NCBI GenBank assembly: GCA_034432375.1
Contig: DAOUCA010000061.1
Location: 1 to 64,000 of the forward strand
Source of the DNA: JAHBVH01 sp034432375
Lineage (GTDB): Bacteria; Chloroflexota; Anaerolineae; Caldilineales; Caldilineaceae
Direction of reading: 5' to 3'
Length of the DNA stretch: 64,000 bases
The notes below the pieces were generated by a model, which saw only the letters and a program-made list of their open reading frames with translations, was not told the DNA's origin and ran no database searches. Numbering within the stretch: the first letter of the stretch is position 1; the number at the start of each line of letters is the position of its first letter. The position numbers were made by a program, and so were the translations under genes. Shown piece after piece: positions 33,790 through 42,570 of the stretch.

Positions 33790-34539
33790 ATGTCCGAACG
33801 AACGTCTTACCTCATCATGTTTATCTCGATCCCGGTGCTCTGGATCCTCGCCAAGGCGGTGACGGGCTGGCCGGATTTTCTGTTGCCGTCACCAGGCTTG
33901 GTGGGCAAAGTGTTTGTCGCCGATTGGGCCATGTTGCTCGAACACACCTGGCGTACCATCATTGAGGCGATGACCGGCTATCTGATCGCCAACGTGCTGG
34001 CGATTGTACTGGCGGTCTCCTTTCTCTATCTGCCCTGGTTCGAGTCGCTGGCAGTCCCGTGGACGGTTGTCATCAAAAATGTACCCTTTGTCACGATTGC
34101 CAGTATTTTGATTATCACGCTGGGTGATACCCCGGCTCCCAAGATCATCATTGTCGTGCTTATCACCTTCTTCCCGATCCTGGCCAATGTCACCAAGGGC
34201 TTGAAGTCGACTGACCAAGTGTTACTCGACCGTATGCAGACACTCGACGCCAATCAGTGGCAGATCTTCCGCAAGGTACGCTGGCCAAGCGCGCTGCCCT
34301 ACTACATTGCCGCGCATGAGATCGCCTTTACGGGCAGCATCATCGGCGCGATTGTGGCTGAATGGCTCTTTGCACGCAAGGGATTGGGCTTTCTGATCGT
34401 GCAGGCGATGACCCAATATCGCGCCGACCGCCTTTATGCGGTGACGTTGCTGGCAAGTGTGCTCGCCGTGGGTGCCTATATTCTCGTCAAAGTGATCGAG
34501 CAGCGCCTCTTTCGGTGGCAAACACGCGAGATCGCGTAA
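33790..34539 (+). CDS. ABC transporter permease (SsuC/TauC-like)
   Basis: A 249-residue integral membrane protein with about six helices. The EAA-type loop contacting the ATPase is seen as DANQWQIFRKVRWPSALPYYIAA..IAF.GSIIGAIVAEW. The hydrophobic stretches SYLIMFISIPVLWILA, ANVLAIVLAVSFLYL, IIIVVLITFFPILANV and LLASVLAVGAYILVKV are clear. No Shine-Dalgarno is seen before the ATG, because a TACCTGTCTACC array occupies the upstream 110 nt. It is the last gene of the importer. The family member most resembling it transports sulfonates or pyrimidine precursors, but specificity is set by the binding protein. Confidence 0.92.
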   Translation: MSERTSYLIMFISIPVLWILAKAVTGWPDFLLPSPGLVGKVFVADWAMLLEHTWRTIIEAMTGYLIANVLAIVLAVSFLYLPWFESLAVPWTVVIKNVPFVTIASILIITLGDTPAPKIIIVVLITFFPILANVTKGLKSTDQVLLDRMQTLDANQWQIFRKVRWPSALPYYIAAHEIAFTGSIIGAIVAEWLFARKGLGFLIVQAMTQYRADRLYAVTLLASVLAVGAYILVKVIEQRLFRWQTREIA

Positions 34540-34549
34540 ATACTCCGTC

Positions 34550-34740
34550 CACGAAGGCACACGAAGACACACGAAGCAACTAAAGGGCGGTGCCCTATTT
34601 CACATTGAAGAAACAGTGACGGACGCCATGTTTCTTAGTAGAGAATTGGTACTTATCCAGCTACCCCTCCCGACTTCCCCCGCGAGCATGGGAGGAATAT
34701 AACTTCCCTCCTTGATGGCGGGGAGGGGCCGGGGTGGGGT
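34550..34740. repeat. Two repeats between permease and phosphorylase genes
   Basis: 34550-34577 is a CACGAAGACACACGAAG word copy. 34661-34740 is an inverted repeat with CTACCCCTCCCGACTTCCCC facing GGGGAGGGGCCGGGGTGGGG, the same family as 15708-15832. Confidence 0.75.
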
Positions 34741-34791
34741 ATATCATCACGGAAATTTGACGACAAATATAGCTCTTTAGAAGGATTTACG

Positions 34792-35790
34792 ATGTTTCCA
34801 ACCGTTGACAATGCTGTGCAGTACAGTGGCCCCCAAGCCGATTTTGCCACGCTCACCGGCAGCCCCTTTTGGGGCTTCGGGGTCGACGAAGTGATCCACC
34901 GCTTTGTTGACGCTGGCTGGAGCCTGCAACAACGCGCACGGCTGCCAACGCCCTATGGACTGTCGCCACTCGTCGTTCATTTCACCAATGAGGTGGGCCG
35001 TAGCGTCCTCTGGATCCCTTCCTACGGCGAGGTGGTCGGGGAAGATTCGCTCTACCATCTCAACTTTGAAAAGGTCTTTTGGGTGCTCTGGCAGGCGGGA
35101 GTGAAGGTGCTATTGGTCGGCGGTACTTCCGGCATTGCCGATCCGCGCCGGGGGGAAGAGGCGGTCAAACCAGGCGATGTCGTGCTGCCGTGGAGCTTCC
35201 GCACACGGCCGGTCCATCGTGGGTTGCCGGGTACCGAATACGAGTCGATGTGGTCGAAGTGTCACTTCCTGTTGGGCGATCCCTTTTGCCCGGATCTGCA
35301 AGCCACAATGGCGACAACGCTGCAACCGTATGTGGACGCGGGCAAATTACGCGGCATCCGTACGCCCACGGATACACGGGTGGCGCTCGTCGTGCCCGAT
35401 TCGATCACCTTTGAGACGGAGTATGACATTCTGCAAAATTTGGCGATTTCGAAGATTGCTTCGGAGTTGCAGCCGGACCGACCGCCGGTGGCCACACTGC
35501 ACGGCGATTGCCTGAACCCGCTGCTGGCGCGCTATCTGGGCATCCATTTGCTCTATTACCACATGGTCTCGAACTATGCCCAAGGCTTACAACCCGGGGA
35601 GGAGACGGCCAAGGATCTGCACCACCTTTATACCAAGGTTTTTCCGGAAATTGCGATTGCGGCGGAGTTGAAGATTTTGGCCAACGCGCCAATTCCTTCC
35701 GGTGATCAGTGCAAATGTACCACCAGCCTCACTCCCGCGCCCCCGGTTTTTAGTCAGACGTTGACGCAGCCGGAGCGTAATAATCAATAA
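34792..35790 (+). CDS. Nucleoside-phosphorylase superfamily protein (MTA-phosphorylase-like) 1
   Basis: A 332-residue protein of the purine nucleoside phosphorylase fold. Its LVGGTSGIADPRRGEEAVKPGDVVLP resembles the base-binding stretch of 5'-methylthioadenosine phosphorylases, and LHGDCLNPLLARYLGIHLLYYHMVSNYAQG corresponds to the substrate strand. The N-terminal phosphate-binding GGSG motif of MTA phosphorylase is absent here. The last about 35 residues (CKCTTSLTPAPPV) are an extension. GAAGGATTT precedes the ATG. It is directly followed by a paralogue with an intact GGSG loop. The two could form a hetero-oligomer; catalytic activity of this subunit is uncertain. Confidence 0.7.
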   Translation: MFPTVDNAVQYSGPQADFATLTGSPFWGFGVDEVIHRFVDAGWSLQQRARLPTPYGLSPLVVHFTNEVGRSVLWIPSYGEVVGEDSLYHLNFEKVFWVLWQAGVKVLLVGGTSGIADPRRGEEAVKPGDVVLPWSFRTRPVHRGLPGTEYESMWSKCHFLLGDPFCPDLQATMATTLQPYVDAGKLRGIRTPTDTRVALVVPDSITFETEYDILQNLAISKIASELQPDRPPVATLHGDCLNPLLARYLGIHLLYYHMVSNYAQGLQPGEETAKDLHHLYTKVFPEIAIAAELKILANAPIPSGDQCKCTTSLTPAPPVFSQTLTQPERNNQ

Positions 35791-35862
35791 TCAATTGACA
35801 ATTTTTAATTGTTAACGGCCGTCATCCTCCCCAAATGACAAGTGACGAATGACAGAGGACCA
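35784..35862. repeat. Word repeat (AATCAATAATCAATTG, AATGACAAGTGACGAATGAC)
   Basis: Short A/T-rich and TGAC-type words occupy the gap between the two phosphorylase-like genes. The last unit, AGAGGACCA, doubles as the ribosome site of the second gene. Confidence 0.65.
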
Positions 35863-36756
35863 ATGACCAATCAAACAATACCGCAAGCTGATTACGCATT
35901 AATTGGCGGCTCCGGCACGTGGGGTGCGCGTTTTCCCGAGGATCTTCAACTTGACGATGTCGAGTTGGTCGAAGTCTACAAAGATGGCTTTGAGACGCCC
36001 TATGGCCGCAGCGCGCCCTTTAAGCTACTCACCATCGCTGGTAAACCGGTCTGGCGGGTGGCAATGCACGGTATGTGGCGCGATGATGGCAGCAAACCGT
36101 ATGCGCCCTGGATCGCGGCCAAGCAGACCAGTTGGGTGATGGAGCAGGCCGGCGTCAAATGGGCGCTGGTCGAAGGCTCGGTCGGTGGCATTCAAAGCCC
36201 GGAGCAGGCCAGTGCGCCACTGCCACCGTGGAGTGTCGTGATTACCAACGATTTTATGTTGCTCTGGCGGCCCCACGATGATGAGCCCTATGTGCCTGGT
36301 CGTCCCGGCTCGGCGCGGCTCAACGACCCCTTCTGCCCGATCCTGCGCAAGGCGTTGGTCAAGGCGGCGCGCAACGAACCCAAGTTCACCGTTTATGAAC
36401 ATGGTGTCTATATCACCACCCCCTGGCTACGTTTTGAAACCGTCGCCGAAATTCGCGCGATGGCCACGATGGGTGCACATGTCGTCGGCCACACGCTCGG
36501 CCACGAGATGCCGCTCTGGCGTCGGCTGGGCATTCGGGTGGCTTCGCTTAACCTCGTCTCTAACCACGCCGAAGGCTTTAGTGGCTGGAGCGGCGAATCC
36601 GCCGGCTCGATGTCCGACTTTTACACGGCGTGTCCGCACTATGTCGGCCCGGTGATGGTCAATGCGATCAAGGAGATTATCGAAGCGGGTGTGGAGCCGC
36701 CGACGGATCCGAGTCGTCTGGTGGGGCTGGGGCAATTTCCGGTGCCGGGGGCGTAA
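35863..36756 (+). CDS. Nucleoside-phosphorylase superfamily protein (MTA-phosphorylase-like) 2
   Basis: A 297-residue PNP-fold protein with the phosphate-binding GGSGTWG near residue 12, which its neighbour lacks. VEGSVGGIQS.. aligns with the base-binding region, and VGHTLGHEMPLWRRLGIRVASLNLVSNHAEG with the substrate strand. The ATG at 35863 has AGAGGA upstream; a GTG 21 nt earlier is possible but lies in a word repeat. Such enzymes phosphorolyse 5'-methylthioadenosine, adenosine or inosine to base and ribose-1-phosphate. Loss of the canonical MEGPAFSTRAES-like segment suggests a substrate other than methylthioadenosine. Confidence 0.78.
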   Translation: MTNQTIPQADYALIGGSGTWGARFPEDLQLDDVELVEVYKDGFETPYGRSAPFKLLTIAGKPVWRVAMHGMWRDDGSKPYAPWIAAKQTSWVMEQAGVKWALVEGSVGGIQSPEQASAPLPPWSVVITNDFMLLWRPHDDEPYVPGRPGSARLNDPFCPILRKALVKAARNEPKFTVYEHGVYITTPWLRFETVAEIRAMATMGAHVVGHTLGHEMPLWRRLGIRVASLNLVSNHAEGFSGWSGESAGSMSDFYTACPHYVGPVMVNAIKEIIEAGVEPPTDPSRLVGLGQFPVPGA

Positions 36757-36916
36757 AAACAACAACGGATTGGGGGAGCAACGGATTTGCGCATGTTGGG
36801 GAATGATTTCTTGGCATGCAATTCTTGTTGCGCTATAAACAAAGTTTTCGCAAATTGTCATTCTTCGCCTTTGGCTCAGAGTGACAAACCCTACGATTAT
36901 TTTGTTTACAGTGCAT

Positions 36917-37264
36917 TTATTCGCAGCCTTCCGAACGATCAAAAACAAGGGTTGCCTCGGCCGGCGGAATGACCGTTTCATTGAAGCCTGGTACCGACGT
37001 CGGATACCCTGGCGCTGGATAACCACGCACCGTACCGCCCGCGGAGCTGAACGCTGAGCCGGGGGTCATAAAGTCACGATAATCTTGATAGGGCGTTAAG
37101 GTTGCACAAGGAATGAGGATATGAACCACATTCTCTTTCCCCGGCACGACATCTAGCTTCGGAATGAGGCTTGGCATAGGTCCTGGCAGTAAATTACAGG
37201 CAGTGATCGTCAACAGAAGGCCGAATATCACTAAAATCCACATAAGTGCACGATTTCGTCGCAT
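36917..37264 (-). CDS. Small lipoprotein of unknown function
   Basis: A 115-residue exported protein. The signal sequence has a basic start (MRRNR), a hydrophobic core (LMWILVIFGLLLTIT) and a lipobox ITAC giving lipidated C23. The mature part is Pro-rich (NLLPGPMPSLIPKLD, GYPAPGYPTSVPG) with one pair of extra cysteines. No known domain. A GGAGGG site lies close (3 nt) before the ATG. Convergent with the phosphorylase gene; nothing around it hints at a role. Confidence 0.7.
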   Translation of the reverse strand: MRRNRALMWILVIFGLLLTITACNLLPGPMPSLIPKLDVVPGKENVVHILIPCATLTPYQDYRDFMTPGSAFSSAGGTVRGYPAPGYPTSVPGFNETVIPPAEATLVFDRSEGCE

Positions 37265-37609
37265 AACCCTCCTATAGCAGATTAATTTGCGCGCCGATGT
37301 TCATAAAGTTAGACGAATTACTTTTGCCAGCTGTTTCGTTGGCCAGTCCATCAGTTAAATCTGCCGAAACAGCTCTCAATCCAGTATAAACTAATAGACG
37401 AGTCATTTAAAAGTCATATCGATTGCCGGTGCTTTTTCACAGGAGAAGCGGTAGGACTTTTAAGGATTTTATCTATAAATAATCTCGTGTTTTGTCACTC
37501 CCTACCTAGGCATCCAGGCTTGGGCCCCCTGCCTGCGCAGGGGGTGACAAAATGTGTAAAAACCTAATTTGCAGTGTAATCAATTGCGTTAGAAAAGAGG
37601 AAGTATGCC
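37265..37609. other. 345-bp intergenic region with two hairpins
   Basis: 37395-37475 is a hairpin with TAGACGAGTCATTTAAAAGTC facing GACTTTTAAGGATTTTATCTA, a second member of the 22391-22470 family. 37493-37552 contains TTTTGTCACTCC...CCTGCCTGCGCAGGGGGTGACAAAA, related to the inner hairpin at 13138-13208. No promoter is convincing. GAGGAA at 37596 serves the next gene. Confidence 0.75.
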
Positions 37610-38827
37610 ATGAGCACAACCTCAATCACCCCCACCGAAATTTTTGAACGCGCCAAGGGTATTCATGAAAAAGTGCGAGCGTGGCGGCGCGAGATCCATC
37701 GCCACCCCGAGTTGGCCTTTCAAGAACACCGCACCGGCGGCCTGGTCAACAGCGCACTGATTGATCTCGGCGTGAAGACGGAGACCGAAGTCGCCAAGAC
37801 GGGAATTGTCGGCCACATCCAGGGCGGCAGTGGTCCATTGGTTGGCTTGCGTGCCGATATGGATGCGCTGCCGATCCAGGAGATCAACGGCAGTGACTTT
37901 GACAGCACCAACCCCGGCGTCATGCACGCCTGTGGCCACGATTCGCACACGGCGATGTTGCTCGGGGCAGCGACGATCCTGAAGGGCTTCGCCGATGAAG
38001 GAAGGCTGCCGGGCAACGTCCGCCTCTTCTTCCAGCCGAGTGAAGAGAGTCAGGATGAAGAGGGCAAATCGGGTGGGCGGCGCATGGTCGAGGAAGGGGT
38101 AGTTGGCGGGGTCGATGCGCTCTTTGGCATCCACGTCGGGCCAGGGTTGCCGGTCGGCCACGTTTCGACGCGCTCGGGGCCGCTCCTGGCCGCGGCCGAT
38201 CGCTTTCGGGTCGAGCTCATTGGTTCCGGTGGGCACGGTGCTGCACCCCATCAGACGAATGACCCGATCCTGCTGGCAAGCTATGTGATCAGCGCCATCC
38301 ACCACATTATCGGTCGGCGTATCAATCCGCTGGACGCCGGTGTGATTACGATTGGGCGCATCCACGGCGGCACGGCGGACAACATTATTCCTGGCTCGGT
38401 GACCCTCTCCGGCACGATTCGCAGCATGACACAAACGGTGCGCGACCAGTTGCATGAGGAGTTGCGGCGGGCGTGCGCGATTGTAGACGGACTGGGCGGG
38501 CGTTTTGAGTTGCAGATCTTCGCCGGCTATCCGCCCACGGTCTGTGCAGAAGAGGCAGTCGATGTCATGATGAGCGCAACCAAAGCGCTCTTCGGCGAAG
38601 AGAAGGTGCATGTGGCGGAGCCGATCATGGCCGCTGAAGATTTCAGCTATATGTTGCAACAGGCTCCGGGCTGTATGATCCAATTGGGGGTCCACAATCC
38701 TACGTGGGAAGAGCCGGTCTATCCCGTTCACCGTGCCGATTTCCGCATGGATGAGGACGCATTGCCGGTCGGCGTGGCGGCGCTGGTGGCCTCGGCGGTG
38801 CAGTGGATGCAGGCGCACCAGGAGTAG
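37610..38827 (+). CDS. M20D-family amidohydrolase (hippurate / N-acyl-amino-acid hydrolase type)
   Basis: A 405-residue metal-dependent amidohydrolase. Motifs run RRHPELAFQEHRT-like (REIHRHPELAF), GLRADMDALPI, MHACGHDSHTAMLLG (C108, H110), FQPSEES (E145/E146) and GIHVGP (H175). The dimerisation lid has GSGGHGAAPHQ. These enzymes cleave N-acyl amino acids, hippurate or indole-3-acetyl amino acids. GAGGAAG precedes the ATG; a closer ATG at 37605 is out of frame and closes at once. The complementary strand is open for 398 codons, but this is a shadow. It stands alone, with a 56-bp palindrome just downstream. Confidence 0.92.
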   Translation: MSTTSITPTEIFERAKGIHEKVRAWRREIHRHPELAFQEHRTGGLVNSALIDLGVKTETEVAKTGIVGHIQGGSGPLVGLRADMDALPIQEINGSDFDSTNPGVMHACGHDSHTAMLLGAATILKGFADEGRLPGNVRLFFQPSEESQDEEGKSGGRRMVEEGVVGGVDALFGIHVGPGLPVGHVSTRSGPLLAAADRFRVELIGSGGHGAAPHQTNDPILLASYVISAIHHIIGRRINPLDAGVITIGRIHGGTADNIIPGSVTLSGTIRSMTQTVRDQLHEELRRACAIVDGLGGRFELQIFAGYPPTVCAEEAVDVMMSATKALFGEEKVHVAEPIMAAEDFSYMLQQAPGCMIQLGVHNPTWEEPVYPVHRADFRMDEDALPVGVAALVASAVQWMQAHQE

Positions 38828-38832
38828 AGTGA

Positions 38833-38888
38833 TTTAACGTTCTTGCGTAGGGGCACGGCATGCCGTGCCCCTACGCAAGAACGTTAAA
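38833..38888. repeat. 56-bp perfect loop-free palindrome
   Basis: The left arm 38833-38860 (TTTAACGTTCTTGCGTAGGG...) is exactly complementary to the right arm 38861-38888, with GGCACGGCA|TGCCGTGCC at the centre. The outer TTTAACGTT words recur in element B at 13252-13365. Confidence 0.95.
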
Positions 38889-39057
38889 GAATAATGGCAC
38901 CAGATTGGCCTCCCAGATTGCCCTCCCAGATTGCCCGCGGTGATGACAGTTTGACGCACGTTGTAACTTTCAGGTACGATGACAGGCAATAATTTCTAGA
39001 TACCACTGCTTTGGCGCGCTCTTTACAGTGCTGACTATTACTGAATCAGAGGAACTC

Positions 39058-41118
39058 ATGGCCGAACCCCATCTCACCCCACCCGTTGCGCCCAAGCACC
39101 CAAAGCGCATTGAAGCGCAGGGGGATGTGCGCATTGACGACTATTTCTGGCTGCGCGAGCGCGAGAATCCCGCCGTCCGCACCTATGTCGAGGCGGAAAA
39201 CGCCTATACCCAGGCTGTCATGGCACACACGAAGGGATTACAAGAGACGCTCTACCAGGAGTTGCGGGGACGCATCCAAGAGGATGACAGCACCGTTCCC
39301 GAGAAGATCGACGACTGGTATTATTACCAGCGCACCGAAGAGGGTAAACAGTACCCAATTTACTGCCGCAAGCAGGGTTCGCTCGATGCGCCGGAAGAGC
39401 TGCTGCTCGACCAGAATCTGTTAGCTGCCGGTCACGATTTCTGTGATATGGGGGTCTATCGTATTAGCCCCAATCACAAGCTACTCGCCTTCTCCGTTGA
39501 CTATGCTGGCACCGAACGTTTTACTTTGCAGGTCAAAGATCTGGTGAGTGGCAACCTGCTACCTGACACCATCCCCAATACCTTCTACAGCGTCGAGTGG
39601 GCCGCCGATAACGCAACCCTCTTCTACAATAAGCAGGATCCAGCGTGGCGTCCGTACAAGGTCTTTCGCCATCGCCTTGGCAGCGATCCAGCCGTCGATC
39701 CGCTCGTCTTTCATGAGGATAATGACTCGTATTGGCTCCAACTCTACAAGAGCAAAGATCAGCGCTACCTCCTGCTCGACATGCACAGCTCCACGACCAA
39801 AGAGGTGCAATTCATCCCGGCCGACCAGCCCGACGTCGCGCCGACGGTGATCCATCCGCGCGAACATAAGCTGGAATACAGCGTCGAGCACCACCCAACA
39901 TTGCGCGGTGGCGTCTTTTTGATCACGACCAACGGCGATGCCGAAAACTTTCGGGTAATGACGGCACCAGTCGCTGCGCCAGGGAAGGCGAACTGGCAAA
40001 CGTTGATACCTCACCGGTCCGCGGTCAAGGTCGATGGGGTAGAACCGTTTGCGAACCACCTGGTAATCCACGAGCGGGAAGATGGCCTGCGCCAAATCCG
40101 GGTGATCGACCTGGTGACCCATGGCGAACATACGGTCACCTTTCCCGAGCCAGTCTATAATTACGAACGCCAGGCCAACCTCGATTTCAATACACCCATT
40201 CTGCGCTTTACCTATAGTTCGCTCACCACGCCGGAGAGCGTCTTTGATTACAACATGACCGATCAGACGCGTGTTCAGCGCAAACAACAGCCCGTACTTG
40301 GCTACGATCCCGCCAATTACATCGCCGAGCGCCGTTTTGCCACAGCGCGCGATGGCACGCAAGTTCCCGTTTCGCTGGTTCGCCACAAAGATACCCCAAC
40401 CGATCAGCCGGCCCCCATGTTGCTCTACGGTTATGGCTCCTACGGCGCGTGCATCGATCCCTATTTTGCAGCGAGCCGCATTAGCTTGCTCGACCGTGGT
40501 ATGATCTTTGCGATTGCGCACATCCGTGGCGGCGGTGAGATGGGGCGATCCTGGTATCTCCACGGCAAGCTGCTGCACAAGATGAACACCTTTACCGACT
40601 TTGTCGACTGCGCCCAATATTTGGTTGATGCAGGGGTGACTTCGCCAGAAAAGCTAGCGGTGATGGGGCGCAGTGCCGGCGGCTTGCTCATGGGCGCAGT
40701 CGTCAATTTGCGCCCCGATCTCTTCCGTGGAGTGATTGCTGGCGTGCCCTTTGTCGATGTGATCAGCACCGTGCTCGACCCGACGATCCCGCTCACGGTG
40801 ATCGAATGGGAAGAGTGGGGCAACCCCACCAAGGCCGACGAATACGCCTACATGCGCACCTATTCGCCCTATGACAATCTGGTAGCGACCGCCTATCCAC
40901 ATATTCTGGCAACCGCCGGCTTTAACGATTCACGCGTCCAATATTGGGAGCCGGCCAAGTGGGTCGCCAAATTGCGTACCCTCAAGAGCGATGAGAACCG
41001 TTTGCTGCTCAAGACGAACATGGGTGCGGGCCACGCCGGTTCCTCGGGGCGCTTTGATTATCTCAAAGAAACCGCTTTTGAATATGCCTTTTTGCTGGAT
41101 GTGTTGGGGTTGGCCTAA
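39058..41118 (+). CDS. Prolyl oligopeptidase family protein (oligopeptidase B-like, S9A)
   Basis: A 686-residue serine peptidase. A seven-bladed propeller domain (about 70-410) precedes the alpha/beta-hydrolase domain. The catalytic triad: S539 in GRSAGGLLMGA, D624 in FNDSRVQYWEP, H659 in GAGHAGSSGRFD. The N-terminal DDYFWLRERENP is typical of the family. The GGGEMG/RSW segment and the D-S-RVQYWEPAKW region match oligopeptidase B, which cleaves short peptides after basic residues. No signal peptide, so cytosolic. The ATG at 39058 has GAGGA upstream; a GTG 30 nt earlier is less likely. Confidence 0.93.
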   Translation: MAEPHLTPPVAPKHPKRIEAQGDVRIDDYFWLRERENPAVRTYVEAENAYTQAVMAHTKGLQETLYQELRGRIQEDDSTVPEKIDDWYYYQRTEEGKQYPIYCRKQGSLDAPEELLLDQNLLAAGHDFCDMGVYRISPNHKLLAFSVDYAGTERFTLQVKDLVSGNLLPDTIPNTFYSVEWAADNATLFYNKQDPAWRPYKVFRHRLGSDPAVDPLVFHEDNDSYWLQLYKSKDQRYLLLDMHSSTTKEVQFIPADQPDVAPTVIHPREHKLEYSVEHHPTLRGGVFLITTNGDAENFRVMTAPVAAPGKANWQTLIPHRSAVKVDGVEPFANHLVIHEREDGLRQIRVIDLVTHGEHTVTFPEPVYNYERQANLDFNTPILRFTYSSLTTPESVFDYNMTDQTRVQRKQQPVLGYDPANYIAERRFATARDGTQVPVSLVRHKDTPTDQPAPMLLYGYGSYGACIDPYFAASRISLLDRGMIFAIAHIRGGGEMGRSWYLHGKLLHKMNTFTDFVDCAQYLVDAGVTSPEKLAVMGRSAGGLLMGAVVNLRPDLFRGVIAGVPFVDVISTVLDPTIPLTVIEWEEWGNPTKADEYAYMRTYSPYDNLVATAYPHILATAGFNDSRVQYWEPAKWVAKLRTLKSDENRLLLKTNMGAGHAGSSGRFDYLKETAFEYAFLLDVLGLA

Positions 41119-41133
41119 ACCGCTCATTGCGCT

Positions 41134-41262
41134 CGTTCCACGCTCCGCGTGGAATGCTGCCGCTGACGCTCCAGCGTCGAGTAACGTTACAAATCGGGGA
41201 AGTGCTACTTACAGATCGCTCTCGACGCTGGAGCGTCAACTAGGGTGTCCACGCTCCAGCGT
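41134..41262. repeat. GACGCTCCAGCGTC palindromic repeat cluster, copy 2
   Basis: Between convergent genes: TTCCACGCTCCGCGTGGAA, GACGCTCCAGCGTC, GACGCTGGAGCGTC and CACGCTCCAGCGT in one 130-bp block. Same units as 29957-30078. Confidence 0.85.
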
Positions 41263-41278
41263 AGGCACCAGAAGGTCA

Positions 41279-42568
41279 CTATTGAGACGCCCCATCCAAC
41301 GCCCAGGCCAACTCGGCCCGTACCTCTTCTACGCTTTCTGTCGCCAACTGTTCTTGTAACAGTTGCTGCGCCGGTGGATAGCCCGCGCGCTGCCACAGTT
41401 GCCCCACCGCCCACGCCGCATGAACCCGCACCAACGGCGACTCATCCGCCAACGCCAGCGTCAATGGGGTAAGCGTCTCTGGCGCGGCCCAATTGCCCAG
41501 TGCCACACAAACATTGCGCAACATGCCGATCCGTTTTGCCCGCTTGATCGGTGATCGACGAAAGCGCCGGTTAAAGGCCTCTTGATCCAGCCAGTAGGGA
41601 TTGGCAGGATCAAATCCTTCCAGCAGCGGCGGCGCAATGCGTTCGGCTTGGGCCGCCAAGCCGTCCATTAGCGGCGGTTGAGTGGAGAGCCGTTTGTTCC
41701 ACGGACAGACCTCCTGGCAGATATCGCAGCCAAAGATGCGGTTGCCAAAATGGGATCGCAACTCACGAGGAATGGCGCTTTTCGCTTCAATCGTCCAGTA
41801 GGAAATGCAGCGTTGTGGATCCAGATGATAGGGACCAACAAAGGCATTCGTGGGACAGGCGTCTAGACAGCGGGTGCAGCGTCCGCAGGTGAGCGAGGGT
41901 GTGGAAGTCTGGAGCGTGGCGTGCCAAGTACCATAATTTTCGGCAGCTGGTAGCCCTTGAAAGATTTCGGCGACAGATGGCTCTGTGGTTAGGGCCTGTA
42001 GCGGCGGATCATAGACAAGAAGTTCGGGGACAAGGATCGTGGCTAGCAGCAGCCAACTGCCGTAGCTGGGGTGGATCAGACAGCAATTCTTGCCAACAAA
42101 GCCGAGCCCGGCGCGCTCTGCCCAATCCCGTTCGAGGACGGGGCCGGTGTCAACCAAACATTTGCCAGGGGTGGTGCGGCCGCTCTGCCTGCGCAGAAAT
42201 TCATCGAGCGCAAAGAGCTGTGGCCGGATGATCTCGTGATAATCATCGCCCCAGGCATAGGAGGCAATGAGGCCGCGGCTGGGGTCGTCACGAAAGTGTG
42301 GCGGTAGATCGAATTGATAGTGACTAACCCCGAGCACGAGCATCGATTGGGGCGTTGGCAATGGGGCATCGATCAGGAGACGGGGGTTGCGCCGTTTTGC
42401 GATATTGCGCGCCAGGTAACTCATTTCGCCGGGGCGCTCTGCCGCCACCCACTCCTCAAAAAAATCAGCATGAGGGGCAGCAGCAACTGGCACACTATGA
42501 CAGAGGGTAAAGCCGAGGGTCGCGGCTTGGTGTTTGATGGCGGCGGTCATGGCTTGTGGCGTGGGCAC
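41279..42568 (-). CDS. queG: Epoxyqueuosine reductase QueG
   Basis: A 429-residue cobalamin- and Fe-S-dependent reductase making queuosine from epoxyqueuosine in tRNA. Two 4Fe-4S motifs are seen: CGRCTRCLDACPTNAF and CDICQEVCPWN. RCISYWTIE is diagnostic, and HEAT-like repeats end the protein (ALADESPLVRVHAAWAVGQL). It starts with GTG at 42568, two nucleotides after the stop of the large BTAD regulator; an ATG at 42550 is the alternative, but neither has a good ribosome site, so translation is likely coupled. Other queuosine genes are absent from the window. Co-transcription with a huge regulator is unexpected. Confidence 0.95.
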   Translation of the reverse strand: MPTPQAMTAAIKHQAATLGFTLCHSVPVAAAPHADFFEEWVAAERPGEMSYLARNIAKRRNPRLLIDAPLPTPQSMLVLGVSHYQFDLPPHFRDDPSRGLIASYAWGDDYHEIIRPQLFALDEFLRRQSGRTTPGKCLVDTGPVLERDWAERAGLGFVGKNCCLIHPSYGSWLLLATILVPELLVYDPPLQALTTEPSVAEIFQGLPAAENYGTWHATLQTSTPSLTCGRCTRCLDACPTNAFVGPYHLDPQRCISYWTIEAKSAIPRELRSHFGNRIFGCDICQEVCPWNKRLSTQPPLMDGLAAQAERIAPPLLEGFDPANPYWLDQEAFNRRFRRSPIKRAKRIGMLRNVCVALGNWAAPETLTPLTLALADESPLVRVHAAWAVGQLWQRAGYPPAQQLLQEQLATESVEEVRAELAWALDGASQ

Positions 42569-42570
42569 GG

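Noticed and set aside
37622..38818. A 398-codon open frame on the minus strand, antisense to the M20 amidohydrolase
   Set aside because: It mirrors nearly the whole coding region of a gene with full metal-site motifs, has no ribosome site or known domain, and is explained by high-GC codon bias.
39559..40617. A 352-codon minus-strand frame antisense to the oligopeptidase B-like gene
   Set aside because: Shadow of a clear S9 peptidase; composition and motifs are those of an antisense frame.
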